Source of the DNA: Angelobacter sp036557225
Lineage (GTDB): Bacteria > Acidobacteriota > Terriglobia > Terriglobales > Acidobacteriaceae
DNA: 64,000 nt
Assembly: GCA_036557225.1 (NCBI GenBank)
Contig: DATBHX010000142.1
Location: forward strand, 1-64,000
Direction: 5' to 3'
Shown here one piece after another: positions 49,799 through 58,211 of the stretch. The notes below the pieces were generated by a model. The model made no database searches and was not told where the DNA came from. It saw only the letters and a list, made by a program, of their open reading frames with translations. Every line of letters begins with the position of its first letter. Positions within the stretch are counted from its first letter, which is position 1. The translations under genes and the position numbers were made by a program.

Positions 49799-51505
49799 CT
49801 AGTGCCCGTCAGACGCAAGCCGCAGTGCAACCGTGTACTTGCCTCCCTCGCCAACCAGGATCTGGTCGCCACGTCCCCCAACCCTCCGGGCGAAATCCGG
49901 ATCGTTCACCTGGTCATCCAATTCCAGGCTGTCCATCGCCAGCATCCGGTAGCTGCCGGGCGGTATGCCGCGAAAGCTGAATTTGCCGTCAGAGCCGGCG
50001 CTTCTGCGACGAAACAGCTCCGGCGGTCCGGGATCGGCGAGATCAGGCACCAGCAGCACCGATCCTCGTGTCGGCTGGTCATTGCCATCGAAAAGCGTTC
50101 CCTCGATATGTCCGCCTCCGGGACTCAACACCAATTCCATATCGCCGCGACGGCCACTCACCACGAAATTGTCCGGCGGCATTTCATGCCCAGCGAGTTG
50201 TAGTGATTTCAGATAGTAATCTTCCGGCAGGTTCAGGACGTTCACGCGATAGCGCTTCTCCGGACGCAGCTGCGCAACAAATTTGAACTCCGGTGGCGCA
50301 GAGTTTGCACGCAGTCGCGGCATCAGCCCTTCGCCTACAAACTCTACGGCAGCACGCTTCAGTACTGTTCGGCCATCGCTGATCAATGTAACGCGGCCCG
50401 CAGCTTCAAAATCCGGCAGCCCTGGAATCTCAACGTTCAGTGCTCCCTGGTTCCCGACTTCCACCGTCTGCTCGCCTTGATACGTCTGGCCGTCCTCGGT
50501 AAAGCTGGCCCGCACAACGTAGAGTCCCGGAGCTACATCCCGGATCTCAAACGTACCGTCGGTTTGAGATACCCTGGCAGGAAGCCCTTCTCCTTCCACG
50601 AAATCCGTCCAGTAGGCAGCAACACTGGCGTTGGTTACCGGCCCGCCGCTCATGCCGTTCACAACCCTTCCTTTAATGGAGACCACCGGGGCGCTCACAA
50701 AGATGAAATCGGCTTCTGCCAGATCGCCCGGATTCAGTTGGATAGACTGCGCCTGTTGAAAGTCCCCGCTTCCTGGATAAAACAACGGCGGATAGGTGAA
50801 GGATTGTCCGGTATTGTTCAGTGTCTCAAGGTCGCCGGTGTCGTTTGAGACTTCCAGATGGATCGTCCCCGGCTGCTTTGTACCCCGCTGTGTTTGTTCT
50901 GCAATTCGCGCGGCGACAATGGTCCTGACCGCTTCCGTCAACTCATGGTTGGATTTGTACTCCGCCGCCAGATAATACTTCCCCGGACGAAGCCCGGAGA
51001 TGCGGTATTGTCCGCGATCGTCTGTGATCGCTCTTCCCGCCTGTCGTAGATACATCTGGCCGAGCCGCACCTGCCGGGCCAGCAATTTGACTTCAACGTT
51101 CTGCAGGCCATCGTTATATTCGTCAAGGATCTCGCCCGTTACCACAGCAGTCGGCATCAGGCGCACCGCCAGGCCTTTCACGTGTTGCCCCGCAGCGGCT
51201 TCCACCATGACTTGATACTCACGCTTATGTTCGTCGGAGTAGAAGCCCTGCCGCTCCGCCGTCAGCTTGTATTGGCCCGGTTCCACGCGATCAAAGATGA
51301 AGTGGCCGCTGCCATCAGCGCGTGTTGACCTGCTCCCCACGCCTTTCATGCCCTGCAGGCTGACGCTGGCCCGGGGAATCGTGCGGCTGTTCTGTGCGTT
51401 GATGACTGTGCCTTCTACGGTAGCAGCCTGCGGTTCTTCCGCTTGTGCGGCCCATGGGAGGGCCAGCATGAGTGCAAACAGAATCGTTTTGCCGGCAGTT
51501 GCCAT
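49799..51505 (-). CDS. secreted carboxypeptidase-regulatory-like (CNA-B) protein
   Basis: 568 residues from ATG at 51505 (MATAGKTILFALMLALPWAA signal peptide); a longer frame to 51625 is less likely. Repeated CarboxypepD_reg/CNA-B-type Ig folds: VEGTVINAQNSRTIPRASVS (~30), VTGEILDEYNDGLQNVEVKL (~125), IKGRVVNGMSGGPVTNASV (~280), FEAAGRVTLISDG, IEGTLFDGNDQPTRGSVLLV (~480). Many YRISGLRPGKYYLAA-like carboxypeptidase regulatory repeats. It is a surface or periplasmic protein; such repeats are also plugs of TonB receptors, but no barrel is present. Function unknown. Confidence 0.82.
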   Translation of the reverse strand: MATAGKTILFALMLALPWAAQAEEPQAATVEGTVINAQNSRTIPRASVSLQGMKGVGSRSTRADGSGHFIFDRVEPGQYKLTAERQGFYSDEHKREYQVMVEAAAGQHVKGLAVRLMPTAVVTGEILDEYNDGLQNVEVKLLARQVRLGQMYLRQAGRAITDDRGQYRISGLRPGKYYLAAEYKSNHELTEAVRTIVAARIAEQTQRGTKQPGTIHLEVSNDTGDLETLNNTGQSFTYPPLFYPGSGDFQQAQSIQLNPGDLAEADFIFVSAPVVSIKGRVVNGMSGGPVTNASVAAYWTDFVEGEGLPARVSQTDGTFEIRDVAPGLYVVRASFTEDGQTYQGEQTVEVGNQGALNVEIPGLPDFEAAGRVTLISDGRTVLKRAAVEFVGEGLMPRLRANSAPPEFKFVAQLRPEKRYRVNVLNLPEDYYLKSLQLAGHEMPPDNFVVSGRRGDMELVLSPGGGHIEGTLFDGNDQPTRGSVLLVPDLADPGPPELFRRRSAGSDGKFSFRGIPPGSYRMLAMDSLELDDQVNDPDFARRVGGRGDQILVGEGGKYTVALRLASDGH

Positions 51506-51722
51506 TCTCCGCGCTCGATCTTTCTTGCTAATCACCTGCAGACTGCTGATTGTTTCCCCGACTGCGAAATCCCTGATGAAATTCCTGTTAATTTGGTAGT
51601 GGGTCAGTTTGAAAAACTGACCCACTAGCAGTATCAGCGTCTAGCGCCCCGGCACACCGGGACGCGGGCCTTTAGGCAGACGTTCATCGCGCTAGCGATG
51701 AATAGGAAACTGACCTGCTACC
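51506..51722. other. spacer with a perfect 14-bp stem
   Basis: Includes TAGTGGGTCAGTTT, loop GAA, AAACTGACCCACTA at 51597-51627 (see separate entry) and a GC-rich stretch. A diverged copy of the stem arm (GAAACTGACCTGCTA) lies at 51709-51724. Contains the promoter region of the CNA-B gene (minus strand). Confidence 0.5.
51597..51627. other. perfect inverted repeat (hairpin)
   Basis: TAGTGGGTCAGTTT at 51597-51610 and its exact complement at 51614-51627 around a 3-nt loop. It lies 96 bp after the ddl stop codon (minus strand). There is no U-tract after it, so a Rho-independent terminator is doubtful; an operator for the next gene or a mobile inverted repeat end are alternatives. Confidence 0.6.
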
Positions 51723-52895
51723 TCAATTTCTGCTATACCGGTTCTTCTTCTTCTCCTGGTAACGCTCCATCGCCAGCCCGATCAACCTGTCAATCAGCTC
51801 GGCATATCCCAACCCTGAAGCCGCCCACAGCTTGGGATACATGCTGATAGACGTGAAGCCCGGCATGGTGTTGATCTCATTTAGATAAATTTTTTCTGAC
51901 TTGGGGTCCATCAGGAAATCCACCCGCGCCAGTCCGGAGCAATCCACTGCTTGGAACGCGCGTATGGCCATTTCTTGCACCTGCCGGGTCTGTTTCCTGG
52001 TGATCTTGGCCGGGATCACGAGTTGCGAACCTTCATCCAGATATTTGGCGCTGTAATCATAAAACTCCGCCGCGGGCACAATCTCACCCACAGTGGAAGC
52101 CTGCGGCTCATCATTGCCCAGCACCGAGCATTCCAGCTCCCGCGCCTTCTGCTTTTTTCCGCCCACACCCTGCTCGATCACGACCTTCCGGTCAAAGCCC
52201 GCTGCCGTCTCAATCGCCGGCCCAAGTTCCTTGCGATCATGCGCCTTGCTGATGCCGACAGACGATCCCAAATTCGCCGGTTTCACAAACACCGGATATT
52301 TCAACTTGCTTTCCACCAGCTTTCGGGCCTTCTTCGCATCTTTTTCCCACTGGCTGCGCAAAATGGATACGTGCCTCACAATCGGCAGCCCTGCGCCGGC
52401 GAAGAGCTGCTTCATCACGTCCTTGTCCATGCCCGCGGCAGAGCCAAGTACGCCCGCGCCGACGTAAGGAATGTCGGCCAGCTCAAACAGTCCCTGGATT
52501 GTGCCGTCTTCTCCAAACGTTCCGTGCAGGACCGGGAAGATTACATCCACATCAATGCTTTCTTGTCCGGAAGAAGCCGCGCTCTCAAACGGAATCAGCC
52601 CATGCGACTGCGGCACCGGCGGCACAATCACCGCTTCACCGCGCGCCAGCACGGCGGCGCCAGGCGTGGTCTCCGGATCCCCGGCGCGAAGATGGCGGCC
52701 GCCTTCCTCTTCTCCGCGCAGCAGCCGCTCCGCGTGCGCATCGGTAAGCCACCGGCCTTCCTTGCTGATGCCGATGGGTACCACTTCATATTTGTCTTGG
52801 TTGATGGCCTTGAGGACCGAGGCCGCGGAAAGAAGTGAGACTTCGTGTTCGCCGCTGCGTCCGCCAAACAGTATGCCGACCCTGAGCTTGTTCAT
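51723..52895 (-). CDS. ddl: D-alanine--D-alanine ligase
   Basis: 390 residues from ATG at 52895 (MNKLRVGILFGGRSGEHEVS). ATP-grasp: FPVLHGTFGEDGTIQGLFEL, the KPANLGSSVGISKA loop and LNEINTMPGFTSISMYPKLW near the end. Slightly longer than E. coli DdlB, with VanA-like insertion between 60 and 100. Makes D-Ala-D-Ala for peptidoglycan. The gene is apparently alone; a dispersed repeat lies just upstream. Confidence 0.95.
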   Translation of the reverse strand: MNKLRVGILFGGRSGEHEVSLLSAASVLKAINQDKYEVVPIGISKEGRWLTDAHAERLLRGEEEGGRHLRAGDPETTPGAAVLARGEAVIVPPVPQSHGLIPFESAASSGQESIDVDVIFPVLHGTFGEDGTIQGLFELADIPYVGAGVLGSAAGMDKDVMKQLFAGAGLPIVRHVSILRSQWEKDAKKARKLVESKLKYPVFVKPANLGSSVGISKAHDRKELGPAIETAAGFDRKVVIEQGVGGKKQKARELECSVLGNDEPQASTVGEIVPAAEFYDYSAKYLDEGSQLVIPAKITRKQTRQVQEMAIRAFQAVDCSGLARVDFLMDPKSEKIYLNEINTMPGFTSISMYPKLWAASGLGYAELIDRLIGLAMERYQEKKKNRYSRN

Positions 52896-52911
52896 CAGGA
52901 ATACTGTAAAG

Positions 52912-52943
52912 CAGCATTCAGCAGTCAGCAATCAGCGTTCAGC
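52912..52943. repeat. dispersed GCATTCAGCAGTCAGCAATC repeat
   Basis: Repeat of the CTGAATGCTGATTGCTGA family (opposite strand) directly upstream of ddl. Copies: 9723-9747, 19378-19403, 19443-19470. Confidence 0.6.
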
Positions 52944-53026
52944 CTGATCTCACTCTTTGCGTTCTTCGCGCCCATTGCTGTAAGAATTCTTGCTGATGGC
53001 CGATAGCTGGTTGCCGACCGCTTCAT

Positions 53027-53599
53027 TTACAGATTTCTTCCGAACGTGGCCTGTACGCGATCTGATTTCTTGAAATATAGAAACCACCCGATTGTCGAGA
53101 CCAATGCTCGGAAAAGCTGCATCATCTCTCCTGGATCTTGTTCCTCAGGCAGAAAAAATGAACTGGCAATGTCCAGAACCAGCAGGAACACCGTCACTCC
53201 AAAGTAAATCCACAGCAGCACGAAGGCGCGTGGGTGCACATTCCAGACCATGATTCCAACCAAGACACCGTATGCGGCGAGGGCAAGATCAAAAATGCCT
53301 TCCCATCCAAGGCCGCTTGCCCACACGCGGAAAGCCAAAACCAGCGGCACCAGAACTGTGAGGGAAACACAGAAGAAAAGTAGCCAGCCCCCGACTCCTT
53401 TCAGATCAGGACGGCGTTTGGGAGGCCCGATTACCGCTGGCTCATCCGGCCATAGAATCTGCCCTGGAGCAGCCGCGGCTGCCTGCGACGTCGCCGGCAT
53501 TGCCGGTGGAGGATCGACTTTCAGCGCAGCCTCACGCCCGCAAAGTGGACAAATCTCACTGGCATCGGGGATTTGCTGGCCACATCGAGCACAGAACAT
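53027..53599 (-). CDS. zinc-ribbon DUF2569 membrane protein
   Basis: 190 residues from ATG at 53599 (GGAGGAGA upstream). N-terminal zinc ribbon MFCARCGQQIPDASEICPLCG with four Cys. Pro/Ala linker, then four TM helices of DUF2569 (GVGGWLLFFCVSLTVLVPLV, FDLALAAYGVLVGIMVW, FVLLWIYFGVTVFLLVLDI, MQLFRALVSTIGWFLYF) ending KSDRVQATFGR, a family hallmark. The architecture (zinc ribbon plus membrane domain) is the same idea as at 1397 and 19384. Function unknown. Confidence 0.85.
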   Translation of the reverse strand: MFCARCGQQIPDASEICPLCGREAALKVDPPPAMPATSQAAAAAPGQILWPDEPAVIGPPKRRPDLKGVGGWLLFFCVSLTVLVPLVLAFRVWASGLGWEGIFDLALAAYGVLVGIMVWNVHPRAFVLLWIYFGVTVFLLVLDIASSFFLPEEQDPGEMMQLFRALVSTIGWFLYFKKSDRVQATFGRNL

Positions 53600-53675
53600 T
53601 GTTCTCCTCCGGCAAATTAAGCTCACATAGCGGAGTAGCAGGGCTATGCCGAGCGGAGGAAACTATACCGTGGAA

Positions 53676-54269
53676 TCAGAGACAATCCTTAACTTTTTCC
53701 CGCACCGTCTCCGCCAGCTTGCCCTCTTTCTGCTTCTGCAATAGTCCATCGAGCGAGCTGGCTGTGGCCTGAGGATCGGTTTTGAGAATCGCCGAATAGG
53801 CCTTGAGCACGCCTTCCATTCCGCCGACGCTCTGCGCCACATTGTCCGACGACTGTTCCGGGTGCTCAATCAGAAAAGCAGCGCTCGAAATCAACAACTG
53901 GCTGTTGAGTTCAGGACGGTATTTATATCTGGGCCGGCGCAGATCGGAAAGCAACGTCGTACACACGCGCACATGGACGTCCGGCGCCGCCACCACCCAC
54001 TTCACTGCCCATTCCCGGTCAGGACCAAGCGTGGGATCGAGCGGCGCAGCCTCCAGTTTGTGGGCAATCGCGACCAGTCGCTGCTGGTCCTCCGGCGTTG
54101 AGTGTTTCTCCGCCGGCTTTTCCGGTACAGCAGGCGCAGTGGCTGAATCCTTGCTGTCAGGCTTTGCTTGTACTGGCCTGCTTTGCTGCGCGTATCCAGT
54201 TCCAGCCAACACAAAGGCCAGGCATCCAATCAAGCAAGCCGGAAAGAACCTTGGCATGAGCCGGCTCAT
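53676..54269 (-). CDS. secreted protein, tandem paralogue B
   Basis: 197 residues from ATG at 54269 (54257 is an alternative). Signal peptide (FFPACLIGCLAFVLAGTGYA), Pro/Lys linker, then a helical domain with AHKLEAAPLDPTL, FLIEHPEQSSDNVAQSVGGM and KAYSAILKTDPQATASSLD. The same patterns occur in the neighbouring gene (THKLEQNPLD, FIIEHPEKKSDTTAQFLAGV, KAYTAIVKSEP). The ATG lies 8 nt after the neighbour's stop. Both have a conserved internal Trp-rich helix and a terminal charged helix. Periplasmic; function unknown. Confidence 0.78.
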   Translation of the reverse strand: MSRLMPRFFPACLIGCLAFVLAGTGYAQQSRPVQAKPDSKDSATAPAVPEKPAEKHSTPEDQQRLVAIAHKLEAAPLDPTLGPDREWAVKWVVAAPDVHVRVCTTLLSDLRRPRYKYRPELNSQLLISSAAFLIEHPEQSSDNVAQSVGGMEGVLKAYSAILKTDPQATASSLDGLLQKQKEGKLAETVREKVKDCL

Positions 54270-54276
54270 CAGTCGC

Positions 54277-54816
54277 TCATGCTCCTTCTTTTTTGTCTTC
54301 GCATTCCTTGCTGGCATCGCGCACAAAATCAGCCAGCTTGCCCTGCTTTTGTTTCTCCAGCAGGTCATCCAGCGCCTTTGACTTGGCGCCCGGTTCGCTC
54401 TTTACGATCGCCGTATACGCTTTCAGCGCGCTCTCCACACCCGCGAGAAACTGCGCGGTGGTGTCGCTCTTTTTCTCCGGATGTTCAATGATGAAAACTG
54501 CTTCGGCGAATGTCGCCTGATAAGAGAGCTGCGGCGTGTACTTGTTCTGTTCTTTAATAAAGTCCAGCCCAAACAGAACCGGGGCGCAGATAGTCACGTT
54601 CACATCAGGAATGTCTTCCAGCCACTGCTTGGCCCACGCCTTGTCCTGGTACAGGCTCTTGTCTAGAGGATTCTGCTCGAGTTTATGAGTCAGGTTGACA
54701 AACCGCGTACGCTCCTCCGCCGTCGAAGGCGCGCGCTTGGGCTCGTCCTGGACTCCATTGGCAGGAAAAATGGATAAGGAAAACAATATCAATAGAGGCA
54801 CTACCGCTTTGCGCAT
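54277..54816 (-). CDS. secreted protein, tandem paralogue A
   Basis: 179 residues from ATG at 54816. Signal peptide (VVPLLILFSLSIFPANG), no linker, then the same helical domain as paralogue B (HKLEQNPLDKSLYQDKAWAK, WLEDIPDVNVTICAPVLFGL, AVFIIEHPEKKSDTTAQFLA, LDDLLEKQKQGKLADFVRDA). Two gene copies in the same direction within 8 nt strongly suggest duplication and co-translation. No known domain. Periplasmic. Confidence 0.8.
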   Translation of the reverse strand: MRKAVVPLLILFSLSIFPANGVQDEPKRAPSTAEERTRFVNLTHKLEQNPLDKSLYQDKAWAKQWLEDIPDVNVTICAPVLFGLDFIKEQNKYTPQLSYQATFAEAVFIIEHPEKKSDTTAQFLAGVESALKAYTAIVKSEPGAKSKALDDLLEKQKQGKLADFVRDASKECEDKKEGA

Positions 54817-54874
54817 GCTTCCTCCATTCCTCTCGCTTCGAAAGATGTTGGCAGATCGCCAACAGGATGCCGCG

Positions 54875-55879
54875 TCACAGAATCTTCTTTCCAAACGCTG
54901 AAAGCGTCAGCTCCACCGCCAGGTCCGCCGTGCGATTGTGCTCGTCGATCACCGGGTTGACCTCCACGATCTCAAAGCTGGTCATGCGTCCGTGATCGGC
55001 GATGATCTCCATCGCCAGATGCGCCTCGCGATAGCTGGCACCGCCGCGCACCGGCGTTCCCACTCCAGGAGCATCTTCCGGATCGATCCAGTCCATGTCC
55101 AGCGAGACGTGATAACCTGCTGTGCCGCGACCGGCGACACGCAGCGCTTCTTCAATCACCGTGCGCATGCCACGCTCGTCGATGTCACGCATGGTGTAAA
55201 CCTCGATCCCCGTCTCCTTGATATTTTCCTTTTCCCGGGCGTCTACGTCGCGCACACCGATCAGCACGCAATTCTCCGCGTGGACCTTGGGTTTGAAGCC
55301 GTAGATATCCGCCAGCTCCGGCGGCCCCAGCCCCATGATGGCCGCCAGCGGCATGCCATGCACGTTGCCGCTGGGCGAGGTTTCCGGAGTATTGATGTCG
55401 GCGTGAGCGTCAATCCAGATCAGCCCGACCTTCTGCTCCTGCACGCGCCGCTGCTGGCGGAAGAATTCCGCTACTCCAGCAACCGTGCCTGCCGCAACCG
55501 AATGATCTCCACCCAGCACCAGCGGAAATTTGCCCGCTTCCAGGGTTTTGAAAACCTGTTCCGCGTGCTTGGTGCAGGTGGCCGTGATCTCCTTAAGATA
55601 CTTCGCATGCGGATCGCCCGATTTCTTCTGCTCCGCGATCGCCACGGCGATATTGCCGCCATCTTCCACCACGTGGCCCAGGCCTTCCAGGCGCGCCTCA
55701 AGCCCGGCTACTCGCACGGCTGACGGGCCCATATCGACGCCGCGCCGTGACTGCCCAAGATCGAGCGGCACGCCAAGAATCCTGATCTTCTTGGGAACAA
55801 TGTTATCGGCCACCACCGGCGGGTTCGATGGCTCAATCTTGGTCGCCGCAGTCGCCGAATTGGTTGGATCGGGAGTCAT
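54875..55879 (-). CDS. rocF: arginase / agmatinase-family ureohydrolase, most likely arginase
   Basis: 334 residues. Manganese-binding motifs of the ureohydrolase family are all present: LVLGGDHSVAAG (~120), LIWIDAHADINTPETSPSGNVHG (~165), and SLDMDWIDPEDAPGVGTPVRGG (~270). The SPSGNxHGMPL block is typical for arginase rather than agmatinase. It hydrolyses arginine to ornithine and urea. A ~25-residue N-terminal extension precedes KKIRILGVPLDLGQSRRGVD. ATG at 55879. The paralogue genes follow after a 58-bp gap; asnS is upstream. Confidence 0.92.
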   Translation of the reverse strand: MTPDPTNSATAATKIEPSNPPVVADNIVPKKIRILGVPLDLGQSRRGVDMGPSAVRVAGLEARLEGLGHVVEDGGNIAVAIAEQKKSGDPHAKYLKEITATCTKHAEQVFKTLEAGKFPLVLGGDHSVAAGTVAGVAEFFRQQRRVQEQKVGLIWIDAHADINTPETSPSGNVHGMPLAAIMGLGPPELADIYGFKPKVHAENCVLIGVRDVDAREKENIKETGIEVYTMRDIDERGMRTVIEEALRVAGRGTAGYHVSLDMDWIDPEDAPGVGTPVRGGASYREAHLAMEIIADHGRMTSFEIVEVNPVIDEHNRTADLAVELTLSAFGKKIL

Positions 55880-55920
55880 AGGTTCCAGTCTATGTTCTCA
55901 ATGTCTTCAGTCTCTTCAAT

Positions 55921-57261
55921 CTAGGGATAGATACGGGTGAGCGTACGCGCAAACGGAATCGTCTCGCGCACGTGCTCCAGGCCGCAAACCCATGCCACAG
56001 CGCGCTCAATGCCCATGCCGAAGCCCGCATGCGGCACGCCGCCAAACTTGCGCAGATCCAGATACCACTTGAACGCCGCCTCCGGCAGGCCGTGCTCCTG
56101 GATGCGTTTCACCAGCTGGTTGTAGTCGCCAATACGCTGCGACCCGCCGATGATCTCGCCGTAACCTTCCGGCGCCAGCACGTCCACGCACAGCGCCAGC
56201 TCCGGCCGCTGCGGGTCCGGCTCCATGTAAAACGCCTTCACCTGCGCCGGATAGCGATGGATCATCACCGGCTTATCAAATTGCGACGATATATACGTCT
56301 CATCGGGCGAGCCAAAATCGCCGCCCCACTCAAACTTTGCTTCCACCTGGCCTTTGGCATGGCCTCCCTGCAGCATCTTCACGGCTTCGTCATAACTGAT
56401 GCGTGGAAACGGCGGCTTGATGTTGGCCAGCTTGCTCACGTCACGCCCAATCGTCTCAAGATCGGCTTTCCGATTCGCCAGCGCACTCTGCACCAGGTGG
56501 CTGATGAACTCCTCGGCCAGCACCATGATGTCGTCCAGCTCCGCGTACGCGACCTCGGGCTCAACCATCCAGAACTCGGTCAGGTGGCGGCGCGTCTTCG
56601 ATTTCTCAGCACGGAACGTTGGCCCAAACGAATACACCTTGCCCAGCGCCATGGCCATGGCTTCGATATAAAGCTGGCCGCTCTGCGTGAGGTATGCCTG
56701 GTCATCAAAGTAGTCGACCTCAAACAGAGTTGTGGTGCCTTCACACGCAGCCGGCGTCAGGATCGGCGGATCGGTCAGCGTGAAGCCGCGTTCGTCAAAG
56801 AAATTACGTGCGGCGCGTATGATTTCCGCTCGCACGCGCAGGATCGCTGTCTGACGTGGGGTGCGCACCCAGAGGTGGCGGTTCTCCATTAGAAAGTCAA
56901 TGCCGTGCTCTTTGCGTGCGATAGGAAACGGATCGTCTTCCGGCACTCGCTGCACTACTTTCACATCGCTCACATCAAGCTCATAACCGCCGGGCGCGCG
57001 CTTGTCCGCGCGTACTTTGCCGGTGACGATCACGCTCGATTCGTCGGTGAGCGTATGCAGCGTGTCGAAAACTTCAGGCGTCACCTGGTTCTTGGGCACC
57101 ACGCCCTGAATCACTCCTGAGCCGTCGCGAAAGATGGGAAAGATCAGCTTGCCGCTCTCGCGCTTGTTGTACAGCCAGCCGTGAATGGTTACAGCCTGCC
57201 CCTCATGCCGGCCGACTTCCGCGATTGTGGTAACTGGAGCCTGTGTTGTGGTTGTATCCAT
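55921..57261 (-). CDS. asnS: asparaginyl-tRNA synthetase
   Basis: 446 residues. Class II aaRS with OB-fold anticodon domain (~15-105; VTIHGWLYNKRESGKLIFPI), motif 2 FRAEKSKTRRHLTEFWMVEPE and motif 3 GFGMGIERAVAWVCGLEHVR. The latter two, with the preceding insertions, fit AsnRS (a non-discriminating archaeal-type AspRS is the other option). It charges tRNA-Asn in the cytosol. ATG at 57261. A repeat-filled spacer of ~119 bp precedes it. Confidence 0.93.
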   Translation of the reverse strand: MDTTTTQAPVTTIAEVGRHEGQAVTIHGWLYNKRESGKLIFPIFRDGSGVIQGVVPKNQVTPEVFDTLHTLTDESSVIVTGKVRADKRAPGGYELDVSDVKVVQRVPEDDPFPIARKEHGIDFLMENRHLWVRTPRQTAILRVRAEIIRAARNFFDERGFTLTDPPILTPAACEGTTTLFEVDYFDDQAYLTQSGQLYIEAMAMALGKVYSFGPTFRAEKSKTRRHLTEFWMVEPEVAYAELDDIMVLAEEFISHLVQSALANRKADLETIGRDVSKLANIKPPFPRISYDEAVKMLQGGHAKGQVEAKFEWGGDFGSPDETYISSQFDKPVMIHRYPAQVKAFYMEPDPQRPELALCVDVLAPEGYGEIIGGSQRIGDYNQLVKRIQEHGLPEAAFKWYLDLRKFGGVPHAGFGMGIERAVAWVCGLEHVRETIPFARTLTRIYP

Positions 57262-57284
57262 GTGAACTTAATCCAAACCCTGGT

Positions 57285-57378
57285 TTTCCGATCACGGCGA
57301 TCACGCGCGATGTCGGGGCCCCCCGACAAGCCCGATTTTGGCTTGTTGGGGTTAGATGTCGGCGATCCCGGCGATTCC
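57285..57378. repeat. dispersed CGATC(A/C)CGGCGAT repeat beside asnS
   Basis: CCGATCACGGCGATCACGCG at the left and GTCGGCGATCCCGGCGATTC at the right; in the middle, a GGGGCCCCCCGACAAGCCCG palindrome (hairpin CCGACAAGCCCGA/TTGGCTTGTTGGGG). Related to 7321-7372 and 38824-38910. Confidence 0.65.
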
Positions 57379-57380
57379 TT

Positions 57381-58211
57381 CTACTCTGCCGCGACTCCCG
57401 CCGCTTCCAGCTTCCCAAATGCCGTCGCCATCTTGCCCGGAACATCCATTCCTTCTTCGCCTTCAATCTCCAGCAGCAGCGCGGGAGCATGCTGCGCTCC
57501 GCGTAGCGCCTGCATGGTCTGGTCCCAGTCAATCGTGCCGTCTCCAGGCCACAGGTGCGCGTCCTTGTCGCGACGATTGTCATGAACGTGCGTCGAACGG
57601 ATGCGGTCTTCCATCACGCTAAAGGCCTGGTGCACGGAGCTCATTAGGTGCGCGTGTCCTACGTCAAAGCAATAGCCCAGGTCTTCATAGCGCAGCAGCC
57701 GCGTGATCTCCTTGAGCTTTTCCGGCGTGGAGAGATCGTTGGGAATGTTTTCCAGCAGCAGGCTTACGCCCAGCGGCCGGGCAAAGGCGCGCAGGTGCTC
57801 GATACCGCTCAACGCATTCTCAAACTTGCGCGGATCGTCATACTCATCGCTTTTGCCGATATGCTGAATCAGATAGCGAAACGGCGCATACTCCGCCACT
57901 TCGATCGCGCGCTTGATCTCATCCATGGCCTCGATCCGCAACCGCTTGTCCGGATCGACAATATTCACCGTCTGCCCGCCGGAGCGGAAATCATTGCCCA
58001 TGTAAATGGGCGAGTGCATGGAGTGGAACTCAATCTTTTCCGACTTGAACCAGCTCCCGAGCTCCTTGATGTGCTCTTTGTCGTGATAGTTGAAGTGGCC
58101 GCGAGCAGCAAAAATCTCGATCGCCTGCGCCCCGCCCCGGGCCATCGCGTCCAGCAGGCCGGGATGCAGCCGCCGCTTGATGTGAACGTAACTCGACATC
58201 GCACGCAGCAT
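57381..58211 (-). CDS. sugar-phosphate isomerase/epimerase-like (AP endonuclease 2 fold)
   Basis: 276 residues from ATG at 58211. Predicted TIM barrel with family metal-site residues: IQHIGKSDEYDD, LLLENIPN, YCFDVGHAHLMSS, STHVHDNRRDKDAHLWPGDG, LLLEIEGEE. Family members are xylose-isomerase-like sugar isomerases, epimerases or endonuclease IV; substrate unknown. Its ATG overlaps the TGA of ggt by one nt (TGATG), a coupled operon. Starting at 58199 (MSSYVHIKRRL) is possible but the coupling favours 58211. Confidence 0.85.
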   Translation of the reverse strand: MLRAMSSYVHIKRRLHPGLLDAMARGGAQAIEIFAARGHFNYHDKEHIKELGSWFKSEKIEFHSMHSPIYMGNDFRSGGQTVNIVDPDKRLRIEAMDEIKRAIEVAEYAPFRYLIQHIGKSDEYDDPRKFENALSGIEHLRAFARPLGVSLLLENIPNDLSTPEKLKEITRLLRYEDLGYCFDVGHAHLMSSVHQAFSVMEDRIRSTHVHDNRRDKDAHLWPGDGTIDWDQTMQALRGAQHAPALLLEIEGEEGMDVPGKMATAFGKLEAAGVAAE

